DNA from: SIG636 sp045592105
Lineage (GTDB): Bacteria; Bacillota; Clostridia; Oscillospirales; CAG-382
DNA: 64,000 nucleotides
Direction: 5' to 3'
Assembly: GCA_045592105.1 (NCBI GenBank)
Contig: JAZNUB010000066.1
Span: 1-64,000, forward strand
Shown here: one piece after another, positions 50,141 through 57,513 of the stretch
How positions within the stretch are numbered: position 1 is the first letter of the stretch
How the letters are laid out: the number at the start of each line of letters is the position of its first letter
Position numbers and translations under genes: made by a program
Notes under the pieces: generated by a model
Told to the model about the DNA's origin: nothing
Database searches by the model: none
What the model saw: only the letters and a program-made list of their open reading frames with translations

Positions 50141-53100
50141 TTATGGTATAGCCGTCGGTACGGTCATATTCGTTTCAGGCTCCTGAACAAGTCCTGCGTT
50201 TATTTCGGTAATATCGGTATAAGTAAGCGCTGTGATATAAACATAGTCGTAATGATCAACGGGAACTTTACATTCGCCAAGAACACCGTCGGGAGTTTCG
50301 GAAGCCTTTGCTATGAGAGGGGGGGCTATATAGACGCCCTCGTAACCGGCAATAGCGGTGTAGGATGCATCGTTTTCGGTATCGGTAGATTTTGCACTTA
50401 CCTCACCGCCGAATATAACAATATCCTTATTGTTAGAGCGAATGCCGTAAAAGCCTGCAACAACCGTTACCTTGCCGCTGTTTATGGTAATGCTCTTGTC
50501 TGCGGTGATACCGTTTCCTACTGCGTCAACTTCAACGGTAGAATTCTCCACTATGATGCCTTCTGCCGCGTAAACGCCCATTTTGCCCGTGGTCACGTCA
50601 AGCTTTGAATCCTTAATGATCAGAGCACCGCTGATATCAATACCTGCCGACATTTCCGAAACAACGGTGACCTCACAGTTGTTCATCGAAACGGTAGCTT
50701 CAATATCATAAACGTAGATGCCCGTGCTGGTTCTGGATTCGATGTTTAGGGTGCTGTCGTTGATTTCAATGCTGCCCCGATATACATATATACCGTTCCC
50801 CTGGGAGGTTATAGAAACAGTAGCATTTTTCAAAGCAATAGTATCGTAACTGTGTATACCATAGTTACCCGTGGTAACGTTAATTGTACCGCCGGAGATG
50901 ATAACCAAACCTGTATCGGAATCGATCGCATTGTCGCCGGAGGTAATGGTAAGGTTTGCATCCACAGTAATGCTACCGTAATCTGCATAGATGCCTTTGC
51001 CGCCTGCGTTAACCGTTAAATCTGCATTATTGATGCTTGCATCGTTCTTTACGTAGATACCTATGTAATTATCATTGGTAAGAGTAATTGTACCGCCGTT
51101 TACAACAAAGTTGTTATAAGCAAGGATGCCGTAATTTTTAGCAACACCCATTAGGCTGCCTGTGCCATCTATGGTAAGAGTATCACCTACGTAAATAACC
51201 GTGGAGGCAACGCCCGTGTCTGTTATAAAGTTTTTGTCTGTAAGAACTATCTTAAGCGCAGACTCGGAATAAATACCTGCAGTATACATAGCATCTGTGT
51301 CGTATACGTAGCCTTCACCCTCAAAGGCGTAACCGTTAAGGGTAAGAACTCCGCCGCTGTAATAAGCGTAGCCGCCGTCGCCCGTGGGCTGTGTACGCGT
51401 GGTTTCGGTGGCACCTGTCTGCAGATAGTCACCGTCGATCATACCAACGCCGCCAACGTATATATCTGATGAAACTACCATAATATGGTCGTAGGTTTTA
51501 AGGTTTGCTTCTGCATATTCACCAAAGGTACCGTTGGGTTCGGTTGAAGCCAGCACCTTAAGGTCGGAAGCTATTGTAACCTTGCCGTTAGGATAAGTGC
51601 TACTACCTGCCTTTATTGCCTGAGAAGTGCCGTCAAACGTAGCAGAAGCGGTGCTTATTGCGGTTACGTTACCGCCTTTAATTGTTATGTTATTAAACGC
51701 CTGTATAGGAGTTCTTATGTTTGCAACATAAATTGTACCGCATTCAACGATTATGTTGTTAAAGGAAAACATGGTGCAGTTAAAGGTGCCGCCGCAAAGC
51801 TTGATATCACCGTCCAAAGTAACCACATCGTAGCCGCCGATGCCTGCTATGGTAGCGCCTGTGTTAACAACTAAATCTTCTTTTGCAACCAATACACCGA
51901 TAGGACCGTTAACGGTAAGAGTGCCCTCACCTTCAATATCAAGTCCGCCGCCGGTGTATATGCAAGAGGTATCGTCGTTTATACTGCCGGAAGCGGTTTG
52001 TTTTAGGCTGTTTGTACCTTCAAGGACGATTTTAAGAGCGTTTTCAAAGTAAACTGTAGCGCTGTAATTATTCTCGCTGTTAAAGGTATAACCCTTACCG
52101 GAATAGGAATAATCCTTAAGCGTAAGAACGCCGCCACTGTAATGAGCGTAGCCACCTGAAGGCATAATCTTGGTAGGAACGGTAGAACCAACGCCCAGAT
52201 AGTAGTCGTTATGTAAGCCTATGCCTGCAACATAAATTTCGGGTAGGGTTATCTTTATCCAGTCATAGTCTTCGTGTTTAGCTATGTCATACTCGCCAAG
52301 GGTGCCGTTAGGCTCGGTAGATGCTCTTATATCCAATGTACCCGACACAGAAAAACTTTCATAATAACGCAAAGCGTGTGCATTAGATTCGTAATAATCG
52401 GAGGTAGCTTTTGCATCTATGTTACCGCTGGTTACGATCAAGTTTTTATGGGCGAAAACAGCATAGCGCTCTGCATAAATATTATAGTTACCGCCGGTTA
52501 TGGTTATGTTGCCCATTGAGTTTATGCCATAATACTTGCCGTTAATATTAAGAGTACCGTTGCCGGAAAGAACGATGTTTCCCTCGGAACGAATAGCTTC
52601 GTCCAGTGTTTTTTCAGAGGTCAAGGTGTTTGTGCCGGTAATACCGATTTCGATGGTTTTAGTAGAATAAATTACTGCGCCTTCGTTATCTACGGTGTCA
52701 TATACGTAGCCGTGACCTGAATACCTATAGTTGTAAAGCACAAGCTTTCCATCGTTGTAGTATGCATAACCTGTAGTAGCGGGTATCTTAGTGGTAGTAG
52801 CTGTAGCTCCTACTGCAAGATACTCCCCGTCATACATACCAACACCGCCAACGTAAAGGTCGGGTGAAACGCAGGTTGCGGAATATTTAACCTCGAAATA
52901 GGAACCCATTTCACGTTCCATAAAGCTATAAAATTCAACCTCGAAGCCGTGGATGGTTACCTTAGAGTTGTTTTTGATTGCAGAAACCGATTCGTAACCA
53001 TAGCTTAGGTTTTCGTTTATATACATATCCACATAAATGGCAAAGTAATAAGTAGCGCCAACAACAGGTGCTGTAGTAAGTTCGTTGGCAGAACTAAAGG

Positions 53101-53353
53101 ATCCGCTTTTGTAGAATGCCGAGGTAGTAACAAAATTACTAAGGTTAACCTTAGTGCCGGTTGTATCATATGCCGCAAGCGTGCTGAAAGTAGGAACGTA
53201 AGCACCCTCGGTACTGTCGTACTTATAGCCGGTACCTGTAGCTATTATTTTTGAAACCTCGGGGTCTGCTGCGCTTGCAGTTATCATACCTGCAGGAAGT
53301 AACCCTACAATCATAACAAATGCAAGCAAAAAGCTTAAAACTTGTTTCTTCAT
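50141..53353 (-). CDS. N-terminal part of frameshifted repeat-dockerin protein (signal peptide and three repeats)
   Basis: Starts at ATG 53353 with AGGAGA and a classical signal peptide (MITASA cleavage near residue 28). It then has about 190-residue repeats opening with (D/E)-IYV-GG-VGM-DGDYL and containing GYAYYSGGVLTLNGY, GxGYVYDT and strand-turn units rich in Gly and Asn (beta-helix-like). The frame ends at 50141 in a non-conserved tail after about 50173. Restoring one A in the A-run there (T-run on the plus strand at 50173-50175) gives a 1555-residue protein ending in a dockerin. It follows the adhesin-like dockerin gene by 20 bases. Confidence 0.82.
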   Translation of the reverse strand: MKKQVLSFLLAFVMIVGLLPAGMITASAADPEVSKIIATGTGYKYDSTEGAYVPTFSTLAAYDTTGTKVNLSNFVTTSAFYKSGSFSSANELTTAPVVGATYYFAIYVDMYINENLSYGYESVSAIKNNSKVTIHGFEVEFYSFMEREMGSYFEVKYSATCVSPDLYVGGVGMYDGEYLAVGATATTTKIPATTGYAYYNDGKLVLYNYRYSGHGYVYDTVDNEGAVIYSTKTIEIGITGTNTLTSEKTLDEAIRSEGNIVLSGNGTLNINGKYYGINSMGNITITGGNYNIYAERYAVFAHKNLIVTSGNIDAKATSDYYESNAHALRYYESFSVSGTLDIRASTEPNGTLGEYDIAKHEDYDWIKITLPEIYVAGIGLHNDYYLGVGSTVPTKIMPSGGYAHYSGGVLTLKDYSYSGKGYTFNSENNYSATVYFENALKIVLEGTNSLKQTASGSINDDTSCIYTGGGLDIEGEGTLTVNGPIGVLVAKEDLVVNTGATIAGIGGYDVVTLDGDIKLCGGTFNCTMFSFNNIIVECGTIYVANIRTPIQAFNNITIKGGNVTAISTASATFDGTSQAIKAGSSTYPNGKVTIASDLKVLASTEPNGTFGEYAEANLKTYDHIMVVSSDIYVGGVGMIDGDYLQTGATETTRTQPTGDGGYAYYSGGVLTLNGYAFEGEGYVYDTDAMYTAGIYSESALKIVLTDKNFITDTGVASTVIYVGDTLTIDGTGSLMGVAKNYGILAYNNFVVNGGTITLTNDNYIGIYVKNDASINNADLTVNAGGKGIYADYGSITVDANLTITSGDNAIDSDTGLVIISGGTINVTTGNYGIHSYDTIALKNATVSITSQGNGIYVYRGSIEINDSTLNIESRTSTGIYVYDIEATVSMNNCEVTVVSEMSAGIDISGALIIKDSKLDVTTGKMGVYAAEGIIVENSTVEVDAVGNGITADKSITINSGKVTVVAGFYGIRSNNKDIVIFGGEVSAKSTDTENDASYTAIAGYEGVYIAPPLIAKASETPDGVLGECKVPVDHYDYVYITALTYTDITEINAGLVQEPETNMTVPTAIP

Positions 53354-53373
53354 ATTGTTTCTCCTATTTATTA

Positions 53374-54816
53374 TCATTGAAAGCTATCTATAATACCGGC
53401 ATCATATTTAAGTATCATTGCGGCGTCAAGGTTATCGACATAGCCGTCACCATTTACGTCTGCATCTGCAAGTTCACCATCAGTCAAGCCTTCGATGCCT
53501 GCATCGTACTTTAGTATCATAGCCGCATCTAGGTTATCAATATACCCGTCACCGTCTACGTCGCCAAGGTTACTGCCCTCTTCAGGTATGCCGGTTTCTG
53601 AATTGTAGGTTATTCCGCCGTTAAAGCAAAGTGCGCCATTCAAATCAAAAAAAACGTTTACGTATTCCCACTCCACCGCCGTTACAACAAGAGACTCTTC
53701 AGACACGATATACGGAAAGCAATAACCGGTTTTTGGAGCAACTGTAAAACTGAAGTAATAAGTCTCTCCGTCAACAAACTCAGTTGCAGGATTCCAATAG
53801 CAATCATACCATTTATAGGAATCGGCAGAGATAGAATACCTTTCCTCGTCCACCTCGGCAGTGATACCGGTAGGAGCCTTTATGCCAACCAATTCAGAAC
53901 CGTCTATTTCTATGGGAAGCTCTATAAGCGCGCTTCTTTCGCAGGAAAAATGGGTTCCGCAATCCTCGCAGGTGTAGGTTATGGTAACTTCGTCATAGCT
54001 TTCGGTAAAGTTGTGAGCTTCAATAGTATCTTCATCACTGTATTCGCAAACACTGCACATTTCCCAATGGTGAGAATTGTCATAATCGAAAATCATGCTA
54101 TGTTCGCCATAACCATCGTTCTCATCGACGGTGCATACAGGACAACCGTTTACTTCGCATCTATGCCAATGGTGGGTTTCGTTTGCAATATAAAAATCAG
54201 ACCACTGATGTATGTGAGACACAAGTTTAGTCGTATTGATAGAAATAGAGTCTATGCCGAGGCAGAACACATCAGACACATCGTGATGTCTGAATACAAA
54301 GCGTACCTTTTGACCGGCATATTGGGTAATGTCAATACATCTTTCATAGAAAATGCCGTTTCCTCTGGGTAAGGTTTCGGTAAAAGACGCCGTGGGAAGA
54401 AGCCCCTCGATATTATCAGCATCAAGTGTTTCCGAGCCGGTATAAACATATACGGAATAATGCTCGTGACTCCACGATGAATCTAATCCAAAGGGTGCCC
54501 AGTGCAAATAAAGCTCATCAACGCCCGCTTCAAGCTGTACAACAGGGCTTATCGCATAGTTATCTGGATACAAAGGCTCGCCTTCGGCATAATCGTAGGA
54601 ATAACTAAGCATTGCAAAATAGTTTGTTTCAAATCCCTGAACAATAAAGCTGTGACCGTCGCCGTCACCATCGATAAATGTCCACTCGCTATCATCAGAG
54701 CCATCAAAGCCCCACATTTCATATTGACCGTCGCCACCCGCAGAAACAGAAAAAGGAACTGTTGACAAAGCAAGAATCAAAACTAATAAAATTGCTAAAA
54801 TTTTTGTTTTTTTCAT
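53374..54816 (-). CDS. Secreted adhesin-like dockerin protein (cleaved-adhesin / choice-of-anchor-J domain)
   Basis: 480 residues from ATG 54816 (GGAGG at 6 bases). Signal peptide to about residue 26. Then a cleaved-adhesin type domain (about 32-195) recognisable from WTFIDGDGDGHSF, NYAISPVVQLEAG, the repeated D-G-D and VRFVFRHHDVSDVFCLGIDSI. A cysteine/histidine segment with four short CEV/CSV pairs (about 205-300, HHWHRCEVNGC, HHWEMCSVCEY, YTCEDCGTHF) follows and may bind metal. A beta domain and a complete type I dockerin (two loops) end the protein. First gene of the dockerin operon that runs 54816 to 46376. Confidence 0.87.
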   Translation of the reverse strand: MKKTKILAILLVLILALSTVPFSVSAGGDGQYEMWGFDGSDDSEWTFIDGDGDGHSFIVQGFETNYFAMLSYSYDYAEGEPLYPDNYAISPVVQLEAGVDELYLHWAPFGLDSSWSHEHYSVYVYTGSETLDADNIEGLLPTASFTETLPRGNGIFYERCIDITQYAGQKVRFVFRHHDVSDVFCLGIDSISINTTKLVSHIHQWSDFYIANETHHWHRCEVNGCPVCTVDENDGYGEHSMIFDYDNSHHWEMCSVCEYSDEDTIEAHNFTESYDEVTITYTCEDCGTHFSCERSALIELPIEIDGSELVGIKAPTGITAEVDEERYSISADSYKWYDCYWNPATEFVDGETYYFSFTVAPKTGYCFPYIVSEESLVVTAVEWEYVNVFFDLNGALCFNGGITYNSETGIPEEGSNLGDVDGDGYIDNLDAAMILKYDAGIEGLTDGELADADVNGDGYVDNLDAAMILKYDAGIIDSFQ

Positions 54817-54856
54817 AATTACCTCCACAAATTATTGTTAGCACTACCCATATATA

Positions 54857-54885
54857 ATTGTACTTATTTATAGTAATAAGTCACT
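54857..54885 (-). promoter_or_regulatory. Promoter of the dockerin operon (activator type)
   Basis: -10 TACAAT at 54862-54857 (minus), 17-base spacer, weak -35 AGTGAC at 54885-54880 inside the 27-bp shared element; geometry identical to the promoter at 46264-46292. Confidence 0.6.
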
Positions 54886-54904
54886 AGTACAAGTAATAGT
54901 ATTT
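54878..54904. repeat. 27-bp shared promoter element, copy 2
   Basis: Exact copy of 46285-46311, same orientation, same distance to the -10 box. Confidence 0.8.
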
Positions 54905-54927
54905 TTATTATTTTAAATCTCACCACA

Positions 54928-54958
54928 AAAAACCTCTCGAAATATCCGAGAGGTTTTT
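54928..54958 (-). terminator. Terminator of the two-component operon
   Basis: A 12-bp perfect stem (54928-54939 with 54947-54958), 7-base loop, ending in TTTTTTG on the minus strand, 16 bases past the response regulator stop. Confidence 0.88.
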
Positions 54959-54973
54959 GAAACTATAAGGGCT

Positions 54974-55624
54974 TTAGTTATCTTCTTCAGCCAATGCTTT
55001 GTCAGGCGTAACGATGATAAGGTTCTTCTGCGCTACTGCAATCAGCAGCTCCATTCTTGTACGATAGCCTGTTTTGTCCAGCACCTTACCCAGATGCCAA
55101 CGAATATTAGCTTTGGTACAGCCGAGCATCGCCGCTGCATCCTCGTCACTTGTGCTTTGCATAAGCGCACGAAGCACGTCAAGCTCCGATTGTGTCAGCT
55201 CGTAGCTGGTGGTAAAGCCTAACTTCACCTCAGGCGTTTTATCCGGAAAGATGCGCTCTCCCGCCATAGTACGATCCATAACCGATAGCAGCTCTCCGTT
55301 ACCGGCATCCTTGTACCAAAAGCTGTCAGCTCTTGCCTCTCTCGCTTTTTCGATAAAGGTGTGTTCTGCCATAGACGTAACGATGATTATCTTTATACCG
55401 GGGAACTTCTTTTTTATTACCCCGCAGGCTTCGATGCCGTTTTCATCACGGGCAGTACAAACGTCCATTAAAACAAGGTCTACAGAGCTACGCATACAGA
55501 ACAGCTCTGCATCTGCAGCGTTAGGTATAATACCTACAAGCGTATAATTTTCTGCTGATTTTATAATGGCCTCCATATTCTCCTGCGCCATTTTTTGATC
55601 TTCAACTATCAAAACTCGTATCAT
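54974..55624 (-). CDS. LuxR/NarL-family response regulator
   Basis: 216 residues. The N-terminal receiver has the acidic pair in VEDQ (residues 7-10), the phospho-acceptor Asp in LVLMDVC (about 54), IVTSM (Thr/Ser) and YKDA with the conserved Lys. The C-terminal LuxR-type HTH (about 140-205) is recognisable from LTQSELDVLRALMQ, the DEDAAAMLGCTKANIRWHLGKVLDKTGYRTRMELL recognition region. Its ATG overlaps the stop of the kinase-1 gene by one base. It is the only DNA-binding output of this two-kinase operon and a candidate to bind the 27-bp element 70 bases away from its stop. Confidence 0.92.
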   Translation of the reverse strand: MIRVLIVEDQKMAQENMEAIIKSAENYTLVGIIPNAADAELFCMRSSVDLVLMDVCTARDENGIEACGVIKKKFPGIKIIIVTSMAEHTFIEKAREARADSFWYKDAGNGELLSVMDRTMAGERIFPDKTPEVKLGFTTSYELTQSELDVLRALMQSTSDEDAAAMLGCTKANIRWHLGKVLDKTGYRTRMELLIAVAQKNLIIVTPDKALAEEDN

Positions 55625-56211
55625 TATACACCATCCTTCCCCATAGGTACGGTAACGGTAAGCTTAAATAACGGCAGCGATTGAATAAGCATCGTACCGC
55701 CTGTGCGCTCTATTCTGCGTCGCAAGGTCGAAAGTCCGCCGCCTTCAACTATCTCTCCTTCGGGAGTTTTTCCGTTGTTTGTGACAACAACAGAAACTTC
55801 ACATTCGGTTTCGGTAAAGCTTGCATACAGCTTGGTTGCACCTGCATAACGCACAGCGTTAGTCAAGCATTCACGCACCGCGCAGGTAAGAATATAGGCA
55901 ACATTTTCATCCCTTGGAAGCTCACCTTCCTGAACAAAGGCAACACCCATATATTCACAGGTCTTTCGTATCTGAGACAGCATATCTTCATCGGGCGTGT
56001 CGTTGGTATACTTGATCATAGACACGGCTTTCTGCCAAGATTTTGCTACGCTATCGGGGATACTTTCAGAACAGTCCTCCCGCAGATATTTGCGTGCTGC
56101 CATCAAGCATCGACCCATTTCATCGTGGACACGCATTTTTGTATTTAGTAATTCCTCTTCTCGAGTAACGGCAACCACGTTTGCCGATAGCTTTCGCAAG
56201 TCTGCCTGCAC
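55624..56211 (-). CDS. C-terminal part of frameshifted histidine kinase 1 (HisKA_3-like and HATPase)
   Basis: The open frame gives 195 residues: phospho-acceptor His in MRVHDEMGRCLM (HisKA_3-like), N-box RECLTNAVRYA, then VTNNGKTP and GGGLSTLRRRIE (G boxes), so the catalytic part looks active. The true N-terminus lies upstream: AENEQLRRVQADLRKL continues in this frame across the end of the gene at 56145. With one base restored near 56235 the two parts form a 424-residue kinase, 55624-56897. Cognate partner of the NarL-type regulator downstream. Confidence 0.82.
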   Translation of the reverse strand: MQADLRKLSANVVAVTREEELLNTKMRVHDEMGRCLMAARKYLREDCSESIPDSVAKSWQKAVSMIKYTNDTPDEDMLSQIRKTCEYMGVAFVQEGELPRDENVAYILTCAVRECLTNAVRYAGATKLYASFTETECEVSVVVTNNGKTPEGEIVEGGGLSTLRRRIERTGGTMLIQSLPLFKLTVTVPMGKDGV

Positions 56212-56897
56212 ACGACGAAGCTGCTCGTTTTCTGCTGCAGCTCAACCTGATTCTCGTGCAGCTTGGTAACGTCTGTTGCGATGAACTGAGTGTAGATACT
56301 GCCGCCTTCGTAGGTAAACGTTCGTTTTTCCAGTCGCCATGCGATTACGTTGGGTAAGACAAACACCTTCCCTTCCTTCCTCACTTCGGAAACAGGGACA
56401 AAATCATCCGCAAGACAGCTTTCAAGGTCGGTTATAAACTGTATGTCTTTCCCAAATACGGCAAATCCGAATCGATACATTGCGTGATTGCAAAGCACCG
56501 GTAAGCCAACCTCATTAAAGAAGCATACACCGGTAGGCAGATTATCAAAGGCTTCCTTGATAGATGCAGGGCTGATTGTTTTGCGATTTTTGGTTTCACT
56601 AAGCACACACCAAGCACCGAATGCTATGGACAGCAAGGTGATGATCACAAGCCACAGATATGGAACAGGCATTTGCAAGCCCTGTTCTGTTCCTGTAATT
56701 CGGCTGTCAAGCTGCATTAAAACATAGAGAAATACATTCAACGAAAATACAATTCCTACGCTAATCTGTTTTGATTTTTTGCTCTTGCGCTTAAACAGCA
56801 AAACAAGCCCTGCGGCTAATGAAATTACAGCAAACTGACTTATAACAAGCAAAAAAATCTGCCAAAACGAGCTTATCTGATAAAAACCGGTCATCAT
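56145..56897 (-). CDS. N-terminal part of frameshifted histidine kinase 1 (membrane and PAS-like region)
   Basis: Three membrane helices in the first 105 residues, then a PAS-like domain (about 115-205: AFDNLPTGVCFFNEVGLPVLCNHAMYRFG) leading into a coiled helix (DVTKLHENQVELQQ). The last 27 residues in this frame (from KTSSFVVC on) are out of register; the coding frame shifts here to the gene at 55624. The missing base is at about 56230-56243. The ATG at 56897 overlaps the end of kinase 2 by 4 bases. Confidence 0.82.
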   Translation of the reverse strand: MMTGFYQISSFWQIFLLVISQFAVISLAAGLVLLFKRKSKKSKQISVGIVFSLNVFLYVLMQLDSRITGTEQGLQMPVPYLWLVIITLLSIAFGAWCVLSETKNRKTISPASIKEAFDNLPTGVCFFNEVGLPVLCNHAMYRFGFAVFGKDIQFITDLESCLADDFVPVSEVRKEGKVFVLPNVIAWRLEKRTFTYEGGSIYTQFIATDVTKLHENQVELQQKTSSFVVCRQTCESYRQTWLPLLEKRNY

Positions 56898-57457
56898 ATA
56901 CCGTCACCTCCTCTGAGCTTTAACAAGAGGGTGTAACAGTTTTCTTCAGACACGCTGACTGAAATCGCATCGGTTTGAAGTAATGCAAGATCCAAACTGC
57001 ATACAGCGTCGATACACGCATAAAAACTGTTATCACGGTAGAAGAAACGTGCAAGCAAGAAGCTTAGTCCGTCAAAGGCGTTCTCTACTACATATTCATA
57101 AAAATCAAACAGCTGCATAGCTATATCCGCAGGAAGATCTTTTTCAAACTGCACCGATGCAGCGCAGTTGATACCTGCTAATTGCAGATTATTCATCATC
57201 TCATTGATGCTAAGACTCAGCTCCCCTTCTTTTATGTTGCCATCCTGTTCGTTTACAAGGATCAGATTGTTACGGCGTTTTAGATAAGCGCCAACCACAA
57301 CTATACGGCGAAGCAATTCTCTTTTTTCTTTCGCGTCGTCGGTTGCGGTAAGCTTTTTCAACCAGTCATTGAGGAGGTCGATCTGATGGGCTGTTTGCTT
57401 GTAAAGCTCGTCGTGCAGGCGATTCTTCTCCGCAAGGGTGCGGATCTGCTTGTCCAT
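56894..57457 (-). CDS. C-terminal part of frameshifted histidine kinase 2 (degenerate ATPase domain)
   Basis: 187 residues from its first ATG, but the same frame is open and coding-like upstream to about 57602 (RFSGSEIRGGHTLWQEDLSELL...). It has a long helical region (DKQIRTLAEKNRLHDELYKQ) and an N-box-like YEYVVENAFDGL, but no glycine-rich G boxes can be found before the C-terminus, and the fold ends soon after EENCYTLLLKL. It is probably a kinase-like sensor without normal ATP binding. Restoring one base joins it to the gene at 57514 as a 772-residue protein. Confidence 0.78.
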   Translation of the reverse strand: MDKQIRTLAEKNRLHDELYKQTAHQIDLLNDWLKKLTATDDAKEKRELLRRIVVVGAYLKRRNNLILVNEQDGNIKEGELSLSINEMMNNLQLAGINCAASVQFEKDLPADIAMQLFDFYEYVVENAFDGLSFLLARFFYRDNSFYACIDAVCSLDLALLQTDAISVSVSEENCYTLLLKLRGGDGI

Positions 57458-57513
57458 ACGATAGTTCTGAATAAATATGGCATTAGAGCCTTCCAGTTCG
57501 GTTCTAAGCTCTT

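Noticed and set aside
37575..54816. CRISPR or tandem-repeat array from repeated short DNA segments
   Set aside because: The repeats encode dockerin, LRR and InlB protein modules in frame; spacing and divergence do not fit CRISPR.
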